From NCBI GenBank assembly GCA_016935735.1, contig JAFGQK010000145.1:1-53655 (forward strand): a stretch of DNA of 53,655 nt. The letters are read 5' to 3'. This stretch comes from Spirochaetales bacterium (GTDB lineage: Bacteria > Spirochaetota > Spirochaetia > SZUA-6 > JAFGRV01). The stretch's first letter is position 1. The number at the start of each line of letters is the position of its first letter. This document shows, piece by piece, positions 38,499 to 46,809 of this stretch. The position numbers were made by a program, and so were the translations under genes. The notes beneath the pieces were generated by a model that saw only the letters and a list, made by a program, of their open reading frames with translations, searched no databases and had not been told where the DNA came from.

Positions 38499-38885
38499 TC
38501 ATTTTCCATCTTTAATCTTTTCCCTTGTTTCCTTCATTAATTGAAAAGCCTGAACAATAGCCTGGTACTGTTCAGGGTTGTTGCTTTCCAATTCCAATAA
38601 ACATAATACTACATTCACTGAATAGTACATTTCATGAGCTATAAGTTCCGTTAATGATTTTGGTGAAATGTAGTGGGTTGTTTTATCGTCGGCGCATGGT
38701 ATATTCAATTTTTCAGCGTCTTCAATTTTTAAGATAATCCCCGTAGGATGGAATTGGTTGATAGGTTTACTTTCGTTGATGGAATACAGGAAATAGATAC
38801 CGGGAATCTTCTGGCACCGTGTTCCATCACCCTGGTATATGATGCAATTCCCCTGTCTATTTAGGCAATAGGTTAATTTTTCCAT
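38499..38885 (-). CDS. Hypothetical protein, 128 residues
   Basis: No family recognised. AAAGGAGAG lies eight bases ahead of the ATG, which supports translation. The N-terminus contains three Cys (YCLNRQGNC, TRCQK) and the middle a CADDKT; the C-terminal 45 residues look helical. There is no signal peptide, so a cytosolic place is likely. It stands alone, transcribed leftwards, with 157 bases on one side and 288 on the other; no other gene was found in either gap. Confidence 0.55.
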   Translation of the reverse strand: MEKLTYCLNRQGNCIIYQGDGTRCQKIPGIYFLYSINESKPINQFHPTGIILKIEDAEKLNIPCADDKTTHYISPKSLTELIAHEMYYSVNVVLCLLELESNNPEQYQAIVQAFQLMKETREKIKDGK

Positions 38886-39094
38886 TGCTTCTCTCCTTTC
38901 TATGGTAGGAGAGTACTAAACGTATGTTATTTATTTTAGTTGACAATTCAGTTTACACTAAAAATAACTTTATATAACATATACAATTATTTTTAGTTTT
39001 GTGGTTAGAATACCTTTTTTAATTTTTTAATCCGTAAAATCACTATATAATTAAAAACCAGTTTACGAAATTGTACCCGGGAAAAAAGCAAGGA

Positions 39095-39123
39095 TTGACA
39101 ATTGTTTTGCGGGCACATAGAAT
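39095..39123 (+). promoter_or_regulatory. Sigma70-type promoter of the beta-mannosidase gene
   Basis: TTGACA (39095-39100), exactly 17 bases, TAGAAT (39118-39123), 51 bases ahead of the ATG at 39174. No catabolite-type operator was recognised nearby. Confidence 0.7.
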
Positions 39124-39173
39124 GGATGATGTTCTTTATCCTGTAACGATTACTTCTTAAATAAAGGAAAATT

Positions 39174-41633
39174 ATGAAAAAAATCGATTTAAGCGGTAAC
39201 TGGCGACTCATACAGGCTGATACAGGTGAATCAATCCCTGTTTTTGTTCCGGGGGATAATTTCAGTGCATTGCTTGCGGCAGGAAAGATTCCCGATCCTT
39301 ATTATGGAATGAATGAAAATGATGTTCAGTGGGTAGGAGAAAAAGAGTGGATTTTTGAACGGGATATTGAGATTGATAATGATTTTATTAATCATGGGGC
39401 TTTGTTTCTCTTCTGTGAGTACCTGGATACCATAACGGAAATTTATATCAATGGGGAAAAAGCAGGATGCACGGACAATATGTTCCGGCAATACCGGTTT
39501 ACAGCCGGGGATTTGCTTTTAACTGGAAAAAATACCATTACTGTTCGCTTTATACCTACAGGCAAGATCGCAGCACAGCGTGCAAAATCACTTCCCTATA
39601 CCCTTCCATATATCCCCTCGAATAAAGTACCACATATGAATACTATCCGGACCAACCAGTGTAAAATGGGCTGGGACTGGGGCATCTGTCTTCCTGTGTG
39701 CGGTATTTACGGAAAGATATTCATCGGTGCTGTGAATAATGGATATATTACGTATGTTACGACAACTCAAAAACATAAGAAGAACAGCTGTTCAGTGATG
39801 ATGAACACAGAAATATATTGCCCTGCTGGTCCTTTTACAGGCATCCTCGACATAAGTCTGGGGGATCAAACATTCAAAAAACGAATCCGTCTTTTCCGGG
39901 GTATAAACCTTGTAAAGGCAACTATTGTCATTGACAATCCGCGGCTGTGGTGGCCCAGGGATTATGGAGAACAGTATCTTTACGATTTGAATATAAAGGC
40001 AGCAGGAGATATGAAAACAAAAAGGATCGGGCTTAGAAGGTGCGAACTTATTACGAAAAAAGATGCAGATTTAAAAGGTGCTTCTATGATGTTCCGTATA
40101 AACGGACATGATATTTTTTGTAAAGGTGCCGACTGGGTTCCCGCCGATGCTATGCCCTGCCGCATAACCCGGGAAAAATATGAATACCTGCTTGATAGTA
40201 CAGTAAAAGCGAACATGAACATGCTTCGTGTCTGGGGGGGTGGCCTGTATGAGGCGGATGATTTCTACACCCTATGCGATGAAAAAGGAATCCTCATCTG
40301 GCATGATTTTATGTTTGCATGTATGCCTTATCCTGCAAATAAAGAATTTCTTCAGAATGTCCGTGAAGAAGCAAAACATCAGGTTAAACGCTTAAAAGAT
40401 CACCCCTCGATTGTTATCTGGTGCGGTGATAATGAAGTTCTCGAATCCTTTGGCTGGTTCGATGATTCCAAAGAAAACCTGGATCTCTATTACAGAAATT
40501 ACCGTGCCCTGAACCAGGTGCTTGCCAGGGTAGTGAAAAAAATTGATCCGGAAAGGGTATTCTGGCCAGGGTCTCCTTCCAATGGTCCGGGGCAGAAACG
40601 GGAGAACCCCCAGGATCAATACCAGGGTGATGTCCATTGCTGGGGAGTATGGCACAAAAGAGAATCATTTGAGTCGTATAGAAAAGTACTCCCCCGTTTC
40701 TGTACGGAGTTCGGGTTTCAATCGTATCCTTCCATGCAATGTATACATCGCTTTGCCCGGGATAAAGACCTTGAAAACCACCTTTCGGAAATAATGGCTT
40801 TTCACCAGAGAAGCCCTGCCGGGAATGAGACTATACAGATGATGATGGCAGATTATTTTCATATACCGGAAAACCTGGTATTTGAAGATTATTGCTGGAT
40901 GAGCCAGGTACTCCAGGCAATTGGGATAAAAACCGCTATAGAACACTGGAGATCCTTAAGGCCATATTGCATGGGTACCCTGTTCTGGCAGTTGAATGAT
41001 AATTGGCCGGTGATATCCTGGTCATCAATTGACTATACAGGAAAGTGGAAGGTTCTTCACTATTTTGCTGCACATTTTTTTGCTCCACTTATCCCCATCC
41101 TGCATCCGGACATTGAAAGAGGTTTAAGAATTCTTTTAGTGTATGATCTTTACACATCTATACAGGCAGAAGTTATTGGCGAGTTATTCAATACCAGGGG
41201 AAGCTGTCTGGCAAAGGAAGAAACATTGGTATCCTTATCAGGACCGGGGGCAAAGGAAGTGATAAGCTTTTCTTTTCCTGGTGAAGAAACAAACTATAAA
41301 GAAGGGGATGTTTTTCTTCATATCAGCCTGAAAGCCATGAATACGGTACAGACAAATACTTTCTTTCTTGCCCCTTTGAAATCATATAATCTTAAAAATG
41401 TCCAGATTAATTCGAATATTATCGAAGAAAATGGTGGTCCCGTTATATTAGTTACATCAGAAAAACCGGCTTTTTTTGTCACTCTTGATTTCGGTGAGAT
41501 AAACGGTATATTCAGTGATAACTGCTTTACCCTGATTCCAGGCCGGGGAAGGAAAATCTGTTTTCATGCAGCAGAAAAAACGAATGGAAACAGGTTAAAG
41601 GATGTATTGAAAATAAAAGCCCTTGGTTTTTAA
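39174..41633 (+). CDS. Beta-mannosidase (glycoside hydrolase family 2)
   Basis: An 819-residue GH2 enzyme. N-terminal jelly-roll (WIFERDIEID, DTITEIYINGEKAG), immunoglobulin-like domain, and TIM barrel with the acid/base Glu421 in IVIWCGDNEV and the nucleophile Glu512 in CTEFGFQSYPS. Beta-mannosidase landmarks are MGWDWG (165-170), RLWWPRDYGEQ and LRVWGGGLYE. The Asn two places before Glu421, usually GNNE, is Asp here (GDNE), but the Asn directly before the Glu is kept. No signal peptide, so it should act in the cytoplasm on imported manno-oligosaccharides. A ribosome-binding site AAAGG stands close. Confidence 0.92.
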   Translation: MKKIDLSGNWRLIQADTGESIPVFVPGDNFSALLAAGKIPDPYYGMNENDVQWVGEKEWIFERDIEIDNDFINHGALFLFCEYLDTITEIYINGEKAGCTDNMFRQYRFTAGDLLLTGKNTITVRFIPTGKIAAQRAKSLPYTLPYIPSNKVPHMNTIRTNQCKMGWDWGICLPVCGIYGKIFIGAVNNGYITYVTTTQKHKKNSCSVMMNTEIYCPAGPFTGILDISLGDQTFKKRIRLFRGINLVKATIVIDNPRLWWPRDYGEQYLYDLNIKAAGDMKTKRIGLRRCELITKKDADLKGASMMFRINGHDIFCKGADWVPADAMPCRITREKYEYLLDSTVKANMNMLRVWGGGLYEADDFYTLCDEKGILIWHDFMFACMPYPANKEFLQNVREEAKHQVKRLKDHPSIVIWCGDNEVLESFGWFDDSKENLDLYYRNYRALNQVLARVVKKIDPERVFWPGSPSNGPGQKRENPQDQYQGDVHCWGVWHKRESFESYRKVLPRFCTEFGFQSYPSMQCIHRFARDKDLENHLSEIMAFHQRSPAGNETIQMMMADYFHIPENLVFEDYCWMSQVLQAIGIKTAIEHWRSLRPYCMGTLFWQLNDNWPVISWSSIDYTGKWKVLHYFAAHFFAPLIPILHPDIERGLRILLVYDLYTSIQAEVIGELFNTRGSCLAKEETLVSLSGPGAKEVISFSFPGEETNYKEGDVFLHISLKAMNTVQTNTFFLAPLKSYNLKNVQINSNIIEENGGPVILVTSEKPAFFVTLDFGEINGIFSDNCFTLIPGRGRKICFHAAEKTNGNRLKDVLKIKALGF

Positions 41634-41652
41634 CTGGCTTTTTATTTATCTT

Positions 41653-41699
41653 AAAAAAACAGGCGGGTGAAGGATCTGGACATCCTGTATCACGCCACT
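41653..41699 (-). terminator. Terminator of the candidate ncRNA
   Basis: On the minus strand: GGCG-TGA, bulge, AGGAT, loop GTCCAG, ATCCT-TCA, bulge CC, CGCC, TG and seven T (41659 to 41653). It points away from the RNA. The plus strand has an A-run before the stem and no T-run after it, so it does not serve the beta-mannosidase gene. Confidence 0.65.
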
Positions 41700-41895
41700 G
41701 AAAAACGCGGAGCAGGACTTAAGGTACGGATTGTCCTTCTCTATTAGTGTGTCTGAAATGATTCAGCAGAAATCCATAAAGCCCCACATAAGTGAAGCCT
41801 TCTGGTTTCAGCTTCCTCATCCCGGATCACGCTAAAAGAAAAAGGATATTCCGGGCCGGTATCCGTCCTCCTTCTAAGCCTTTTTCTGTGGTGCA

Positions 41896-41919
41896 TGAAA
41901 AGACTCGAAAGTCTTTTCA
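41896..41919 (-). other. 10-bp hairpin with UUCG loop inside the candidate ncRNA
   Basis: TGAAAAGACT (41896-41905) and AGTCTTTTCA (41910-41919) are exactly complementary around four bases. On the minus strand the loop is TTCG, on the plus strand CGAA. No T-run follows on either strand, so it is not a terminator. Confidence 0.7.
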
Positions 41920-41964
41920 CGCCTGGTACCGTTGTCCATCACCTCTCCCTGCCTGTCCCTGAAG

Positions 41965-42030
41965 CCGAATGCTCTACCACTGAGCTAACCAGGTTGCCCC
42001 GGCAGGGGAATCGAACCCCTGACCTTCCGG
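41965..42030 (-). other. Circularly permuted tRNA-shaped domain with capped acceptor stem
   Basis: Read on the minus strand from 42030: anticodon-stem 3' side CCGGA, variable loop AGGTC, T-arm AGGGG-TTCGATT-CCCCT, acceptor 3' side GCCGGG, then a GCAA tetraloop, acceptor 5' side CCTGGT, TA (positions 8-9), D-arm GCTC-AGTGGTA-GAGC, A26 and anticodon-stem 5' side TTCGG. All four stems pair (G.U pairs in acceptor and anticodon stems). T8, A14, G15, G18, G19, A21, C48, T54, T55, C56 and A58 are present, so the elbow can form. Order is 3' half before 5' half, with no free acceptor end. The flanking GTTAA and CT fit the anticodon loop of a former tRNA (Asn GTT, or Lys TTT if joined one base differently). 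Confidence 0.75.
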
Positions 42031-42149
42031 TTAACGAGGAAACAGTTCCCGCGATTCCCAGTATACATCCGGGAGAGACTGCCAGTGCACTCCATGACCA
42101 TACAGAGATCACCGGTTACGGAAATCAGGGTTTGGCTGCTTCCATTGGA

Positions 42150-42178
42150 AGTATAAGAAAGAATGAAAAGAGTTGCAA
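42150..42178 (-). promoter_or_regulatory. Sigma70-like promoter of the candidate ncRNA
   Basis: On the minus strand TTGCAA (42178-42173), exactly 17 bases, TATACT (42155-42150). Transcription would start near 42143 and run left through the tRNA-shaped domain. The -10 box is good, the -35 box is four of six. Confidence 0.55.
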
Positions 42179-42231
42179 CGGGATTTTTCATCAATTTATG
42201 GTAAAAAGATGGAAAAATTATGCTATTTCGA

Positions 42232-42264
42232 CTTAAAATCTTGTTATTTTAACAAGATTTTAAG
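42232..42264. repeat. 15-bp perfect inverted repeat
   Basis: CTTAAAATCTTGTTA (42232-42246), three T, TAACAAGATTTTAAG (42250-42264). AT-rich, so not a classic terminator; it lies between the divergent ncRNA promoter and the next rightward gene and could be an operator, an insulator or a remnant of a mobile element. Confidence 0.7.
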
Positions 42265-42286
42265 CAAAATAGATAAACGCTGGCCG

Positions 42287-42323
42287 CCAGGTTAATGAGA
42301 CCAGTATAATAAAAAGAACCTGG
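42287..42323. repeat. 7-bp inverted repeat around a TATAAT
   Basis: CCAGGTT (42287-42293) and AACCTGG (42317-42323) flank 23 bases that contain TATAAT (42305-42310). No -35 box is at the right distance. CCAGGTT also resembles the acceptor strand of the nearby tRNA-shaped domain, which may be chance. A palindrome GGCTTAAGCC follows near 42347. Confidence 0.45.
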
Positions 42324-42380
42324 ATAGTTTGTTAATCGGGTTGTGGGCTTAAGCCTTCGTTATGCTATTACAAATTAAAG

Positions 42381-42409
42381 TTGGCGAAACAGAAAAAAAG
42401 GGTTACAAT
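42381..42409 (+). promoter_or_regulatory. Possible promoter of the membrane/winged-helix gene
   Basis: TTGGCG (42381-42386), 17 bases, TACAAT (42404-42409), 39 bases ahead of the ATG at 42449, with AAGGAGGGG as ribosome-binding site. Confidence 0.45.
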
Positions 42410-42448
42410 ATATAATAGAATAACGTTTTATTCCGATAAGGAGGGGAA

Positions 42449-42985
42449 ATGGCAACTGAAGATAAAAAAAGCAAGTCTCAAACAGTACTCACCAGGGTAT
42501 TACTTGGGGTTTTTACCTGTCTTTCATATGGAATCCTTTTTTTACAGGATGTTTTTAACATTAATTATATAATGCCGTTTTTTATGCTGGGAGCTTATAT
42601 CCCGGCAGTTGTTTTCTCCGGTATAAGGGCGAAACAACTCGGCCGGTCGCCCGGTGGCTGGGCAGTAGGAAGTTTTTTTGGCTGTCTTATCCCATCGGTT
42701 GTTCTTTTTTTCCTGGGAAAGAAACCGAGAGTATTGCTGGAAGAAAAATATCAAAAAAAAATGCTTGAAAATCATCAGAGAAAAGTGGAAAAAGCTATTC
42801 TTTCCTTTGCCAAACAGAAAAAAGGCTTTGTCTCGGTGAGTAATGCAGCAATAGAAGCGGATATTACTATGGAAGAAGCCCAGAAAGTGCTGGATGACCT
42901 GGTAAAAAAAGGTTATGCTCAGATGGAAGTAAAGGCTTCCGGTACCTTGATGTATGTATTCCAGGATTTTCTGGATGATGATTAA
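42449..42985 (+). CDS. Membrane protein with C-terminal winged-helix-like domain
   Basis: A 178-residue protein with three hydrophobic segments (about 15-33, 39-58, 68-88) and a cytosolic C-terminal domain (about 105-178) of winged-helix type: AILSFAKQKKGFVSVSNAAIE, DITMEEAQKVLDDLVKKGY and a final YVFQDF strand. Proteins of this build are common but uncharacterised. The winged helix may serve protein contacts rather than DNA binding. A ribosome-binding site AAGGAGGGG is close to the ATG, and a terminator follows about 100 bases after the stop. Confidence 0.7.
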   Translation: MATEDKKSKSQTVLTRVLLGVFTCLSYGILFLQDVFNINYIMPFFMLGAYIPAVVFSGIRAKQLGRSPGGWAVGSFFGCLIPSVVLFFLGKKPRVLLEEKYQKKMLENHQRKVEKAILSFAKQKKGFVSVSNAAIEADITMEEAQKVLDDLVKKGYAQMEVKASGTLMYVFQDFLDDD

Positions 42986-43085
42986 TAGAGATTTATTTTC
43001 CTGGTTCATTATTAAAAAAAATCGATACATGGGTGTTATTCAATAATTTTATTGGATTAATCAACAGGAATGAATTCATACCAGT

Positions 43086-43112
43086 ACCCTGGAATTTTAC
43101 CGGGGGTTTTTT
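43086..43112 (+). terminator. Rho-independent terminator after the winged-helix gene
   Basis: CCCTGG, loop AATTTTA, CCGGGGG and six T. It separates the winged-helix gene from the caspase gene. Confidence 0.7.
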
Positions 43113-43166
43113 ATACTTATAAGTATGATTTTTTTGTACTCGCTTTTATTCAGAAAGGGGATAACG

Positions 43167-46100
43167 ATGAAACAATCCAGTAGTCTTTTTTGTATTATCA
43201 GTCTTTTTCTTACACTGGTCATTCCCCCCGGGTTTACCCTGGAAAACCCGGAAATGAAAATACAGAGCGGGCATGGCGATGTTATCTGCGACATAAGCGT
43301 ATCTCCCTGCGGCAGGTATGCCCTTACCGCTTCATGGGGTAATGAAGCTATATTGTGGGATGTGAAAAAAGCAAAAGAAATCCGTTCATTCCAGGCAGAA
43401 ATTCTTAACCTTATCAGTTTTTCCCCATCCGGAACACTGGCAGCAGGTGTATGTAATACAATACTGGCAAAGGTATGGGAAGTAGCAACCGGAAAAGAAC
43501 TCTTAACATTGAAAGGACATACATATCAGGTAATTGCTTTATGTTTTTCCCCGGATGAATCAAGAGTAATCACCAGTTCCTATGATGATACCATAAAGAT
43601 ATGGGATATAAAAAACGGGAACTGTATAAAGACAATATCCGGAGATTTTACCAATGATATTGAGGAAATTATTCCGGTGGATGACCGGTATATTCTTACC
43701 AGGAGCCTTGATTATAAACTTTTTTTGATCGACCTTGAAAAAGAAGTTTCCAGTAAAGAGTATTTCTCACCAGGGGTAAAACCAATGTGTATTGCCCTGT
43801 CACCCGACAGAGAAACCCTTGCAACCGGGTATAATGACGGAAAAGTTGTATTTCGATACATCTTTTCCGGAAAGGTAATACAACTATTAAGAACAGGGAA
43901 TCTGGTGGTGAAGTCTATTTCATATTCACCGGATGGAAAAAAAATGATCGCAGGCTTAAGTAACGGTTCTATTCAGATTATTGATATCCGGAAAAGAAAA
44001 GTATTGGGTTCTTTCTATCACTATTCTGACCCTGTTCATCAGGTTCGATTTGTATGCGGGGGAGAGAAGTATCTTTCCTGTAAGCAGTGGGATACCACCC
44101 TGCTTCTTTGTAATACTGAAACAGGGGAAGTTGAAAAACAGTTATCCGGTACTTTCCCTGATATCAGGGAAAGCTTTCTTATTCAAAATGAAAACTGTAT
44201 CCTTTCCAGGTATCTGGACGGGACAATATTTGTCTGGGATGTAAAACAGGCAAAACCCCGAACCAGTATTACAACAAAGAGTAACTGTTGTGCCGTATCA
44301 CCTGATACCAGTATGATGCTGTCAGGTGAAAAAAAAGGTGAATCGGGAGGTGTTGTAAATCTGGTTGACAGTAAAACATTTGAAGTGAAGAAAAGTTTTT
44401 ATGGACATACCGGTAACGTGCTTTCTGTCTGTTTTTCACCGGGCGGGCGTCTTTTTGCATCAAGTTCCGGGGATGATACAGTGCGTATATGGGATAGTGA
44501 AAAGAACGCCCCACTCCATACCATTAACATCCCTTCACCGGATGAGTATTCAAATATCGTATGGGCATTGTGCTTTCATCCAGATAACTCACTCTTATAT
44601 GCAGGAGATGAGAGGGGGAATTTACGGGTTATTGATTGTAAAAGCGGTACTATACTCCATCTGCTTGAGACCGGGTTGACGGATATCCAGGTAATCCGTC
44701 TGACATATGACGGGAAAAAACTGGTGACAGGATCGTTTGATGCGTTATGTACGGTATGGGATACATCAACATGGCAAAAACTGCTTACCTATAAAGGACA
44801 TGACAATGCAGTAAGATGTCTCGATATTTCAGCCGGCGGGAACCATGTCCTTTCAGGTTCCGATGATACGACAATACATTTATGGAATATTGCGACAGGT
44901 GAAACGATAAAAATTTACCGGTTTCATACTAATACGATCTGTTCTTTAGCTTTTACTAAAGATACTACCCATTTCCTCTCCTCGTGTATTGACGGATCCG
45001 TACGGTTATGGGATATGGAAAAGGATAAGTCAGTCACCTTTCTTACGGACTATACAACTTCCAGGTGGCTTGTCTTTACCCATGACGGATACTGGGATTC
45101 GTCCCATAAAGGAGGGGATTTGATTGCAATGGTCAGGGGGATGGAATCCTGGAATATCGACCAATTTGCCGTGAAAACAAACAGGCCGGATATGATTCTT
45201 CAACAACTTGGACAGGATGATAAGGAACTTCTCGAGTTTTACAGGAAAAAATACCTGTCCCGTCTTAAAAAGCTGGGATTGAACGAAAATGATCTGGAAA
45301 CAGGATACCATACGCCGGAAGCCTGTATTGTTTCTTCAAAACAGGAAGGAAACATGGTTGAGCTTGAATGTGAGTATTCGGATCCTTTATACAAACTTGC
45401 TGCCTACTATATTTATGTGAATGATGTCCCCCTTTCCGGTGCAGAAGGGAAGCCGTTAAAAGGAGAAAAACAAAAAACAAAAAACCGGATTGAACTCACA
45501 CCCGGTATAAATAAAATCGAGGTTTCTGCGGTAAATAAAAAAGGAACGGAATCATACAGGGATTTCATCTATATCACAGGCCCCGGACTCAAAAAGAAAT
45601 ACAAACAGGTGAAAATAATCGATGTTGTAAAAAACTCATTAGCAGAAAAAGCAGGAATACTTAAAGATGATATCATTATTAATGTAAACAATACTTGTTT
45701 TTTTTCAATTTATGAAATGGTCAATTATATTAGACCCAAACAACACTATCTTTTTACCATTATAAGAGATAAGAAAGAAAAAGTAATAGCTATAAATAAG
45801 ACAGAAAATATATTCGGGATGGATTTGTCAGAAATGGAATCCACAGGTGAAATCAGCGGGGATCTTTACTTTATCGGTTTCGGGGTTTCCCACTATAAAG
45901 ATGATAGTTTGAATCTTCATTATGCACACAAAGATGTCCAGGATCTCGCAATGTTGTTTTCTAAAATGAAAAATCGCTTTAATACTATTCATCTTCAGAC
46001 ATTTATTAATGAACAGGTTACCGTAGAAACGATTAAAAAAGCAAAGGAACTGCTTAAAACTGCAAAACCGGATGATACGTTCATTCTCTTTATATCCGGG

Positions 46101-46721
46101 CATGGTGTGCATGATACCGATGAGTTGAATACTTACTATTATCTTACTCATGAGGCAGATGTCCACAATCTTTCACAAACAGCGGCATCCTTTGAAATTA
46201 TCGAAGACATACTCCAGGGTATAAATCCCAGGAAAAAACTTTTTTTAATGGATACTTGTGAATCCGGAGAAGTCCCGGAAGATATGATGGAACATGCTGC
46301 AACACTGGAATCGGATAAAAAGGAAATGCGTGCCAGGGCTATTGAACATGGAGATAAAGGAATAAAGAACGTTCTAATAAAAAAGAAGAAGACAAGATCA
46401 TATCTTTTTGAAATGGACAGATACATTCATAATGATTTGAAAAGACGAAGTGGAGCAATTGTCTTTTCCTCATGCAGGGGAGGTGAGTTCTCCTATGAAG
46501 ATGCCCGGTTTGAAAACGGTCTTTTTACAGAAGAGATACTTACCTGTTTTTCTGGGGGTACAGGCGATAGTAACAACGATGGTGTAATTTCGATTGAAGA
46601 ACTGAAAAATCATGTACGCACGGCTGTACCCGGACTTTCAAATGGCCTGCAAAACCCCACAGTAGACAGGGACAATATTTATATACAGTATGGTTTTCCC
46701 GTTTTAGTGGAAGATAGATAA
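43167..46721 (+). CDS. Secreted WD40-PDZ-caspase (C14) protein with EF-hand loop
   Basis: A 1,184-residue protein. Signal peptide at 1-24; WD40 repeats from about 35 to 640, roughly fourteen (for example WDVKK at 64, WDIKNG at 146, WDVKQA at 357, WDSEKN at 442, WNIATG at 573, WDMEKD at 615), enough for two seven-bladed propellers; an Ig-like stretch near 720-800; a PDZ-like segment near 815-880 (VKNSLAEKAGILKDDII); and a C14 caspase domain from about 898 with His979 in ISGHGVHD and Cys1031 in LMDTCESGE. A Lys-rich loop (1072-1076) could be a processing site, and 1134-1145 is a canonical EF-hand loop (D, N, D, S, E at 1, 3, 5, 9, 12). The start was set by GAAAGGGG before ATG 43167. Confidence 0.88.
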   Translation: MKQSSSLFCIISLFLTLVIPPGFTLENPEMKIQSGHGDVICDISVSPCGRYALTASWGNEAILWDVKKAKEIRSFQAEILNLISFSPSGTLAAGVCNTILAKVWEVATGKELLTLKGHTYQVIALCFSPDESRVITSSYDDTIKIWDIKNGNCIKTISGDFTNDIEEIIPVDDRYILTRSLDYKLFLIDLEKEVSSKEYFSPGVKPMCIALSPDRETLATGYNDGKVVFRYIFSGKVIQLLRTGNLVVKSISYSPDGKKMIAGLSNGSIQIIDIRKRKVLGSFYHYSDPVHQVRFVCGGEKYLSCKQWDTTLLLCNTETGEVEKQLSGTFPDIRESFLIQNENCILSRYLDGTIFVWDVKQAKPRTSITTKSNCCAVSPDTSMMLSGEKKGESGGVVNLVDSKTFEVKKSFYGHTGNVLSVCFSPGGRLFASSSGDDTVRIWDSEKNAPLHTINIPSPDEYSNIVWALCFHPDNSLLYAGDERGNLRVIDCKSGTILHLLETGLTDIQVIRLTYDGKKLVTGSFDALCTVWDTSTWQKLLTYKGHDNAVRCLDISAGGNHVLSGSDDTTIHLWNIATGETIKIYRFHTNTICSLAFTKDTTHFLSSCIDGSVRLWDMEKDKSVTFLTDYTTSRWLVFTHDGYWDSSHKGGDLIAMVRGMESWNIDQFAVKTNRPDMILQQLGQDDKELLEFYRKKYLSRLKKLGLNENDLETGYHTPEACIVSSKQEGNMVELECEYSDPLYKLAAYYIYVNDVPLSGAEGKPLKGEKQKTKNRIELTPGINKIEVSAVNKKGTESYRDFIYITGPGLKKKYKQVKIIDVVKNSLAEKAGILKDDIIINVNNTCFFSIYEMVNYIRPKQHYLFTIIRDKKEKVIAINKTENIFGMDLSEMESTGEISGDLYFIGFGVSHYKDDSLNLHYAHKDVQDLAMLFSKMKNRFNTIHLQTFINEQVTVETIKKAKELLKTAKPDDTFILFISGHGVHDTDELNTYYYLTHEADVHNLSQTAASFEIIEDILQGINPRKKLFLMDTCESGEVPEDMMEHAATLESDKKEMRARAIEHGDKGIKNVLIKKKKTRSYLFEMDRYIHNDLKRRSGAIVFSSCRGGEFSYEDARFENGLFTEEILTCFSGGTGDSNNDGVISIEELKNHVRTAVPGLSNGLQNPTVDRDNIYIQYGFPVLVEDR

Positions 46722-46729
46722 GCAGACTG

Positions 46730-46758
46730 TTTACATAAATCACAATATATTCTATACT
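46730..46758 (+). promoter_or_regulatory. Sigma70-type promoter of the C2/NPP1-like lipoprotein gene
   Basis: TTTACA (46730-46735), exactly 17 bases, TATACT (46753-46758), about 50 bases ahead of the start at 46810. It begins nine bases after the caspase stop, so the lipoprotein gene can be expressed on its own. Confidence 0.6.
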
Positions 46759-46809
46759 CCTCTCTGGTTGTATTTATACTGAAATCGAGTTATTGAAGGG
46801 ATGGTTATT

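Larger units (their letters stand above)
41653..42143 (-). ncRNA. Candidate structured non-coding RNA with an embedded tRNA-shaped domain
   Basis: An 815-base gap between the beta-mannosidase and the next gene contains no plausible protein gene but, on the minus strand, a promoter (42150-42178), many inverted repeats and a terminator (41653-41699), which mark an RNA of about 490 nt. Helices seen on that strand include CTCTCCC with GGGAGAG (42071-42077 with 41943-41949), CTGTTTCCT with AGGGACAG, a 10-bp hairpin with a TTCG loop (41896-41919), GGATA with TATCC around a small CCG/CGG stem, GAAGC with GCTTC and AGGAC with GTCCT. The tRNA-like domain sits near the 5' third. Large bacterial RNAs such as GOLLD and ROOL sometimes carry or neighbour tRNAs, but I cannot assign this one to them. 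Start position inferred from the promoter. Confidence 0.6.

Noticed and set aside
41653-42143. tmRNA, RNase P RNA or permuted group I intron
   Set aside because: A canonical D-arm does not fit tmRNA and no tag frame was seen; the conserved RNase P and group I core strings were looked for and not found. A covariance-model search would settle this.
41895-42236. Plus-strand ORF of 113 codons across the tRNA-shaped domain
   Set aside because: It contains the GNRTPDLP-type string that arises when a tRNA T-arm is read backwards, has no ribosome-binding site and lies antisense to the structured RNA.
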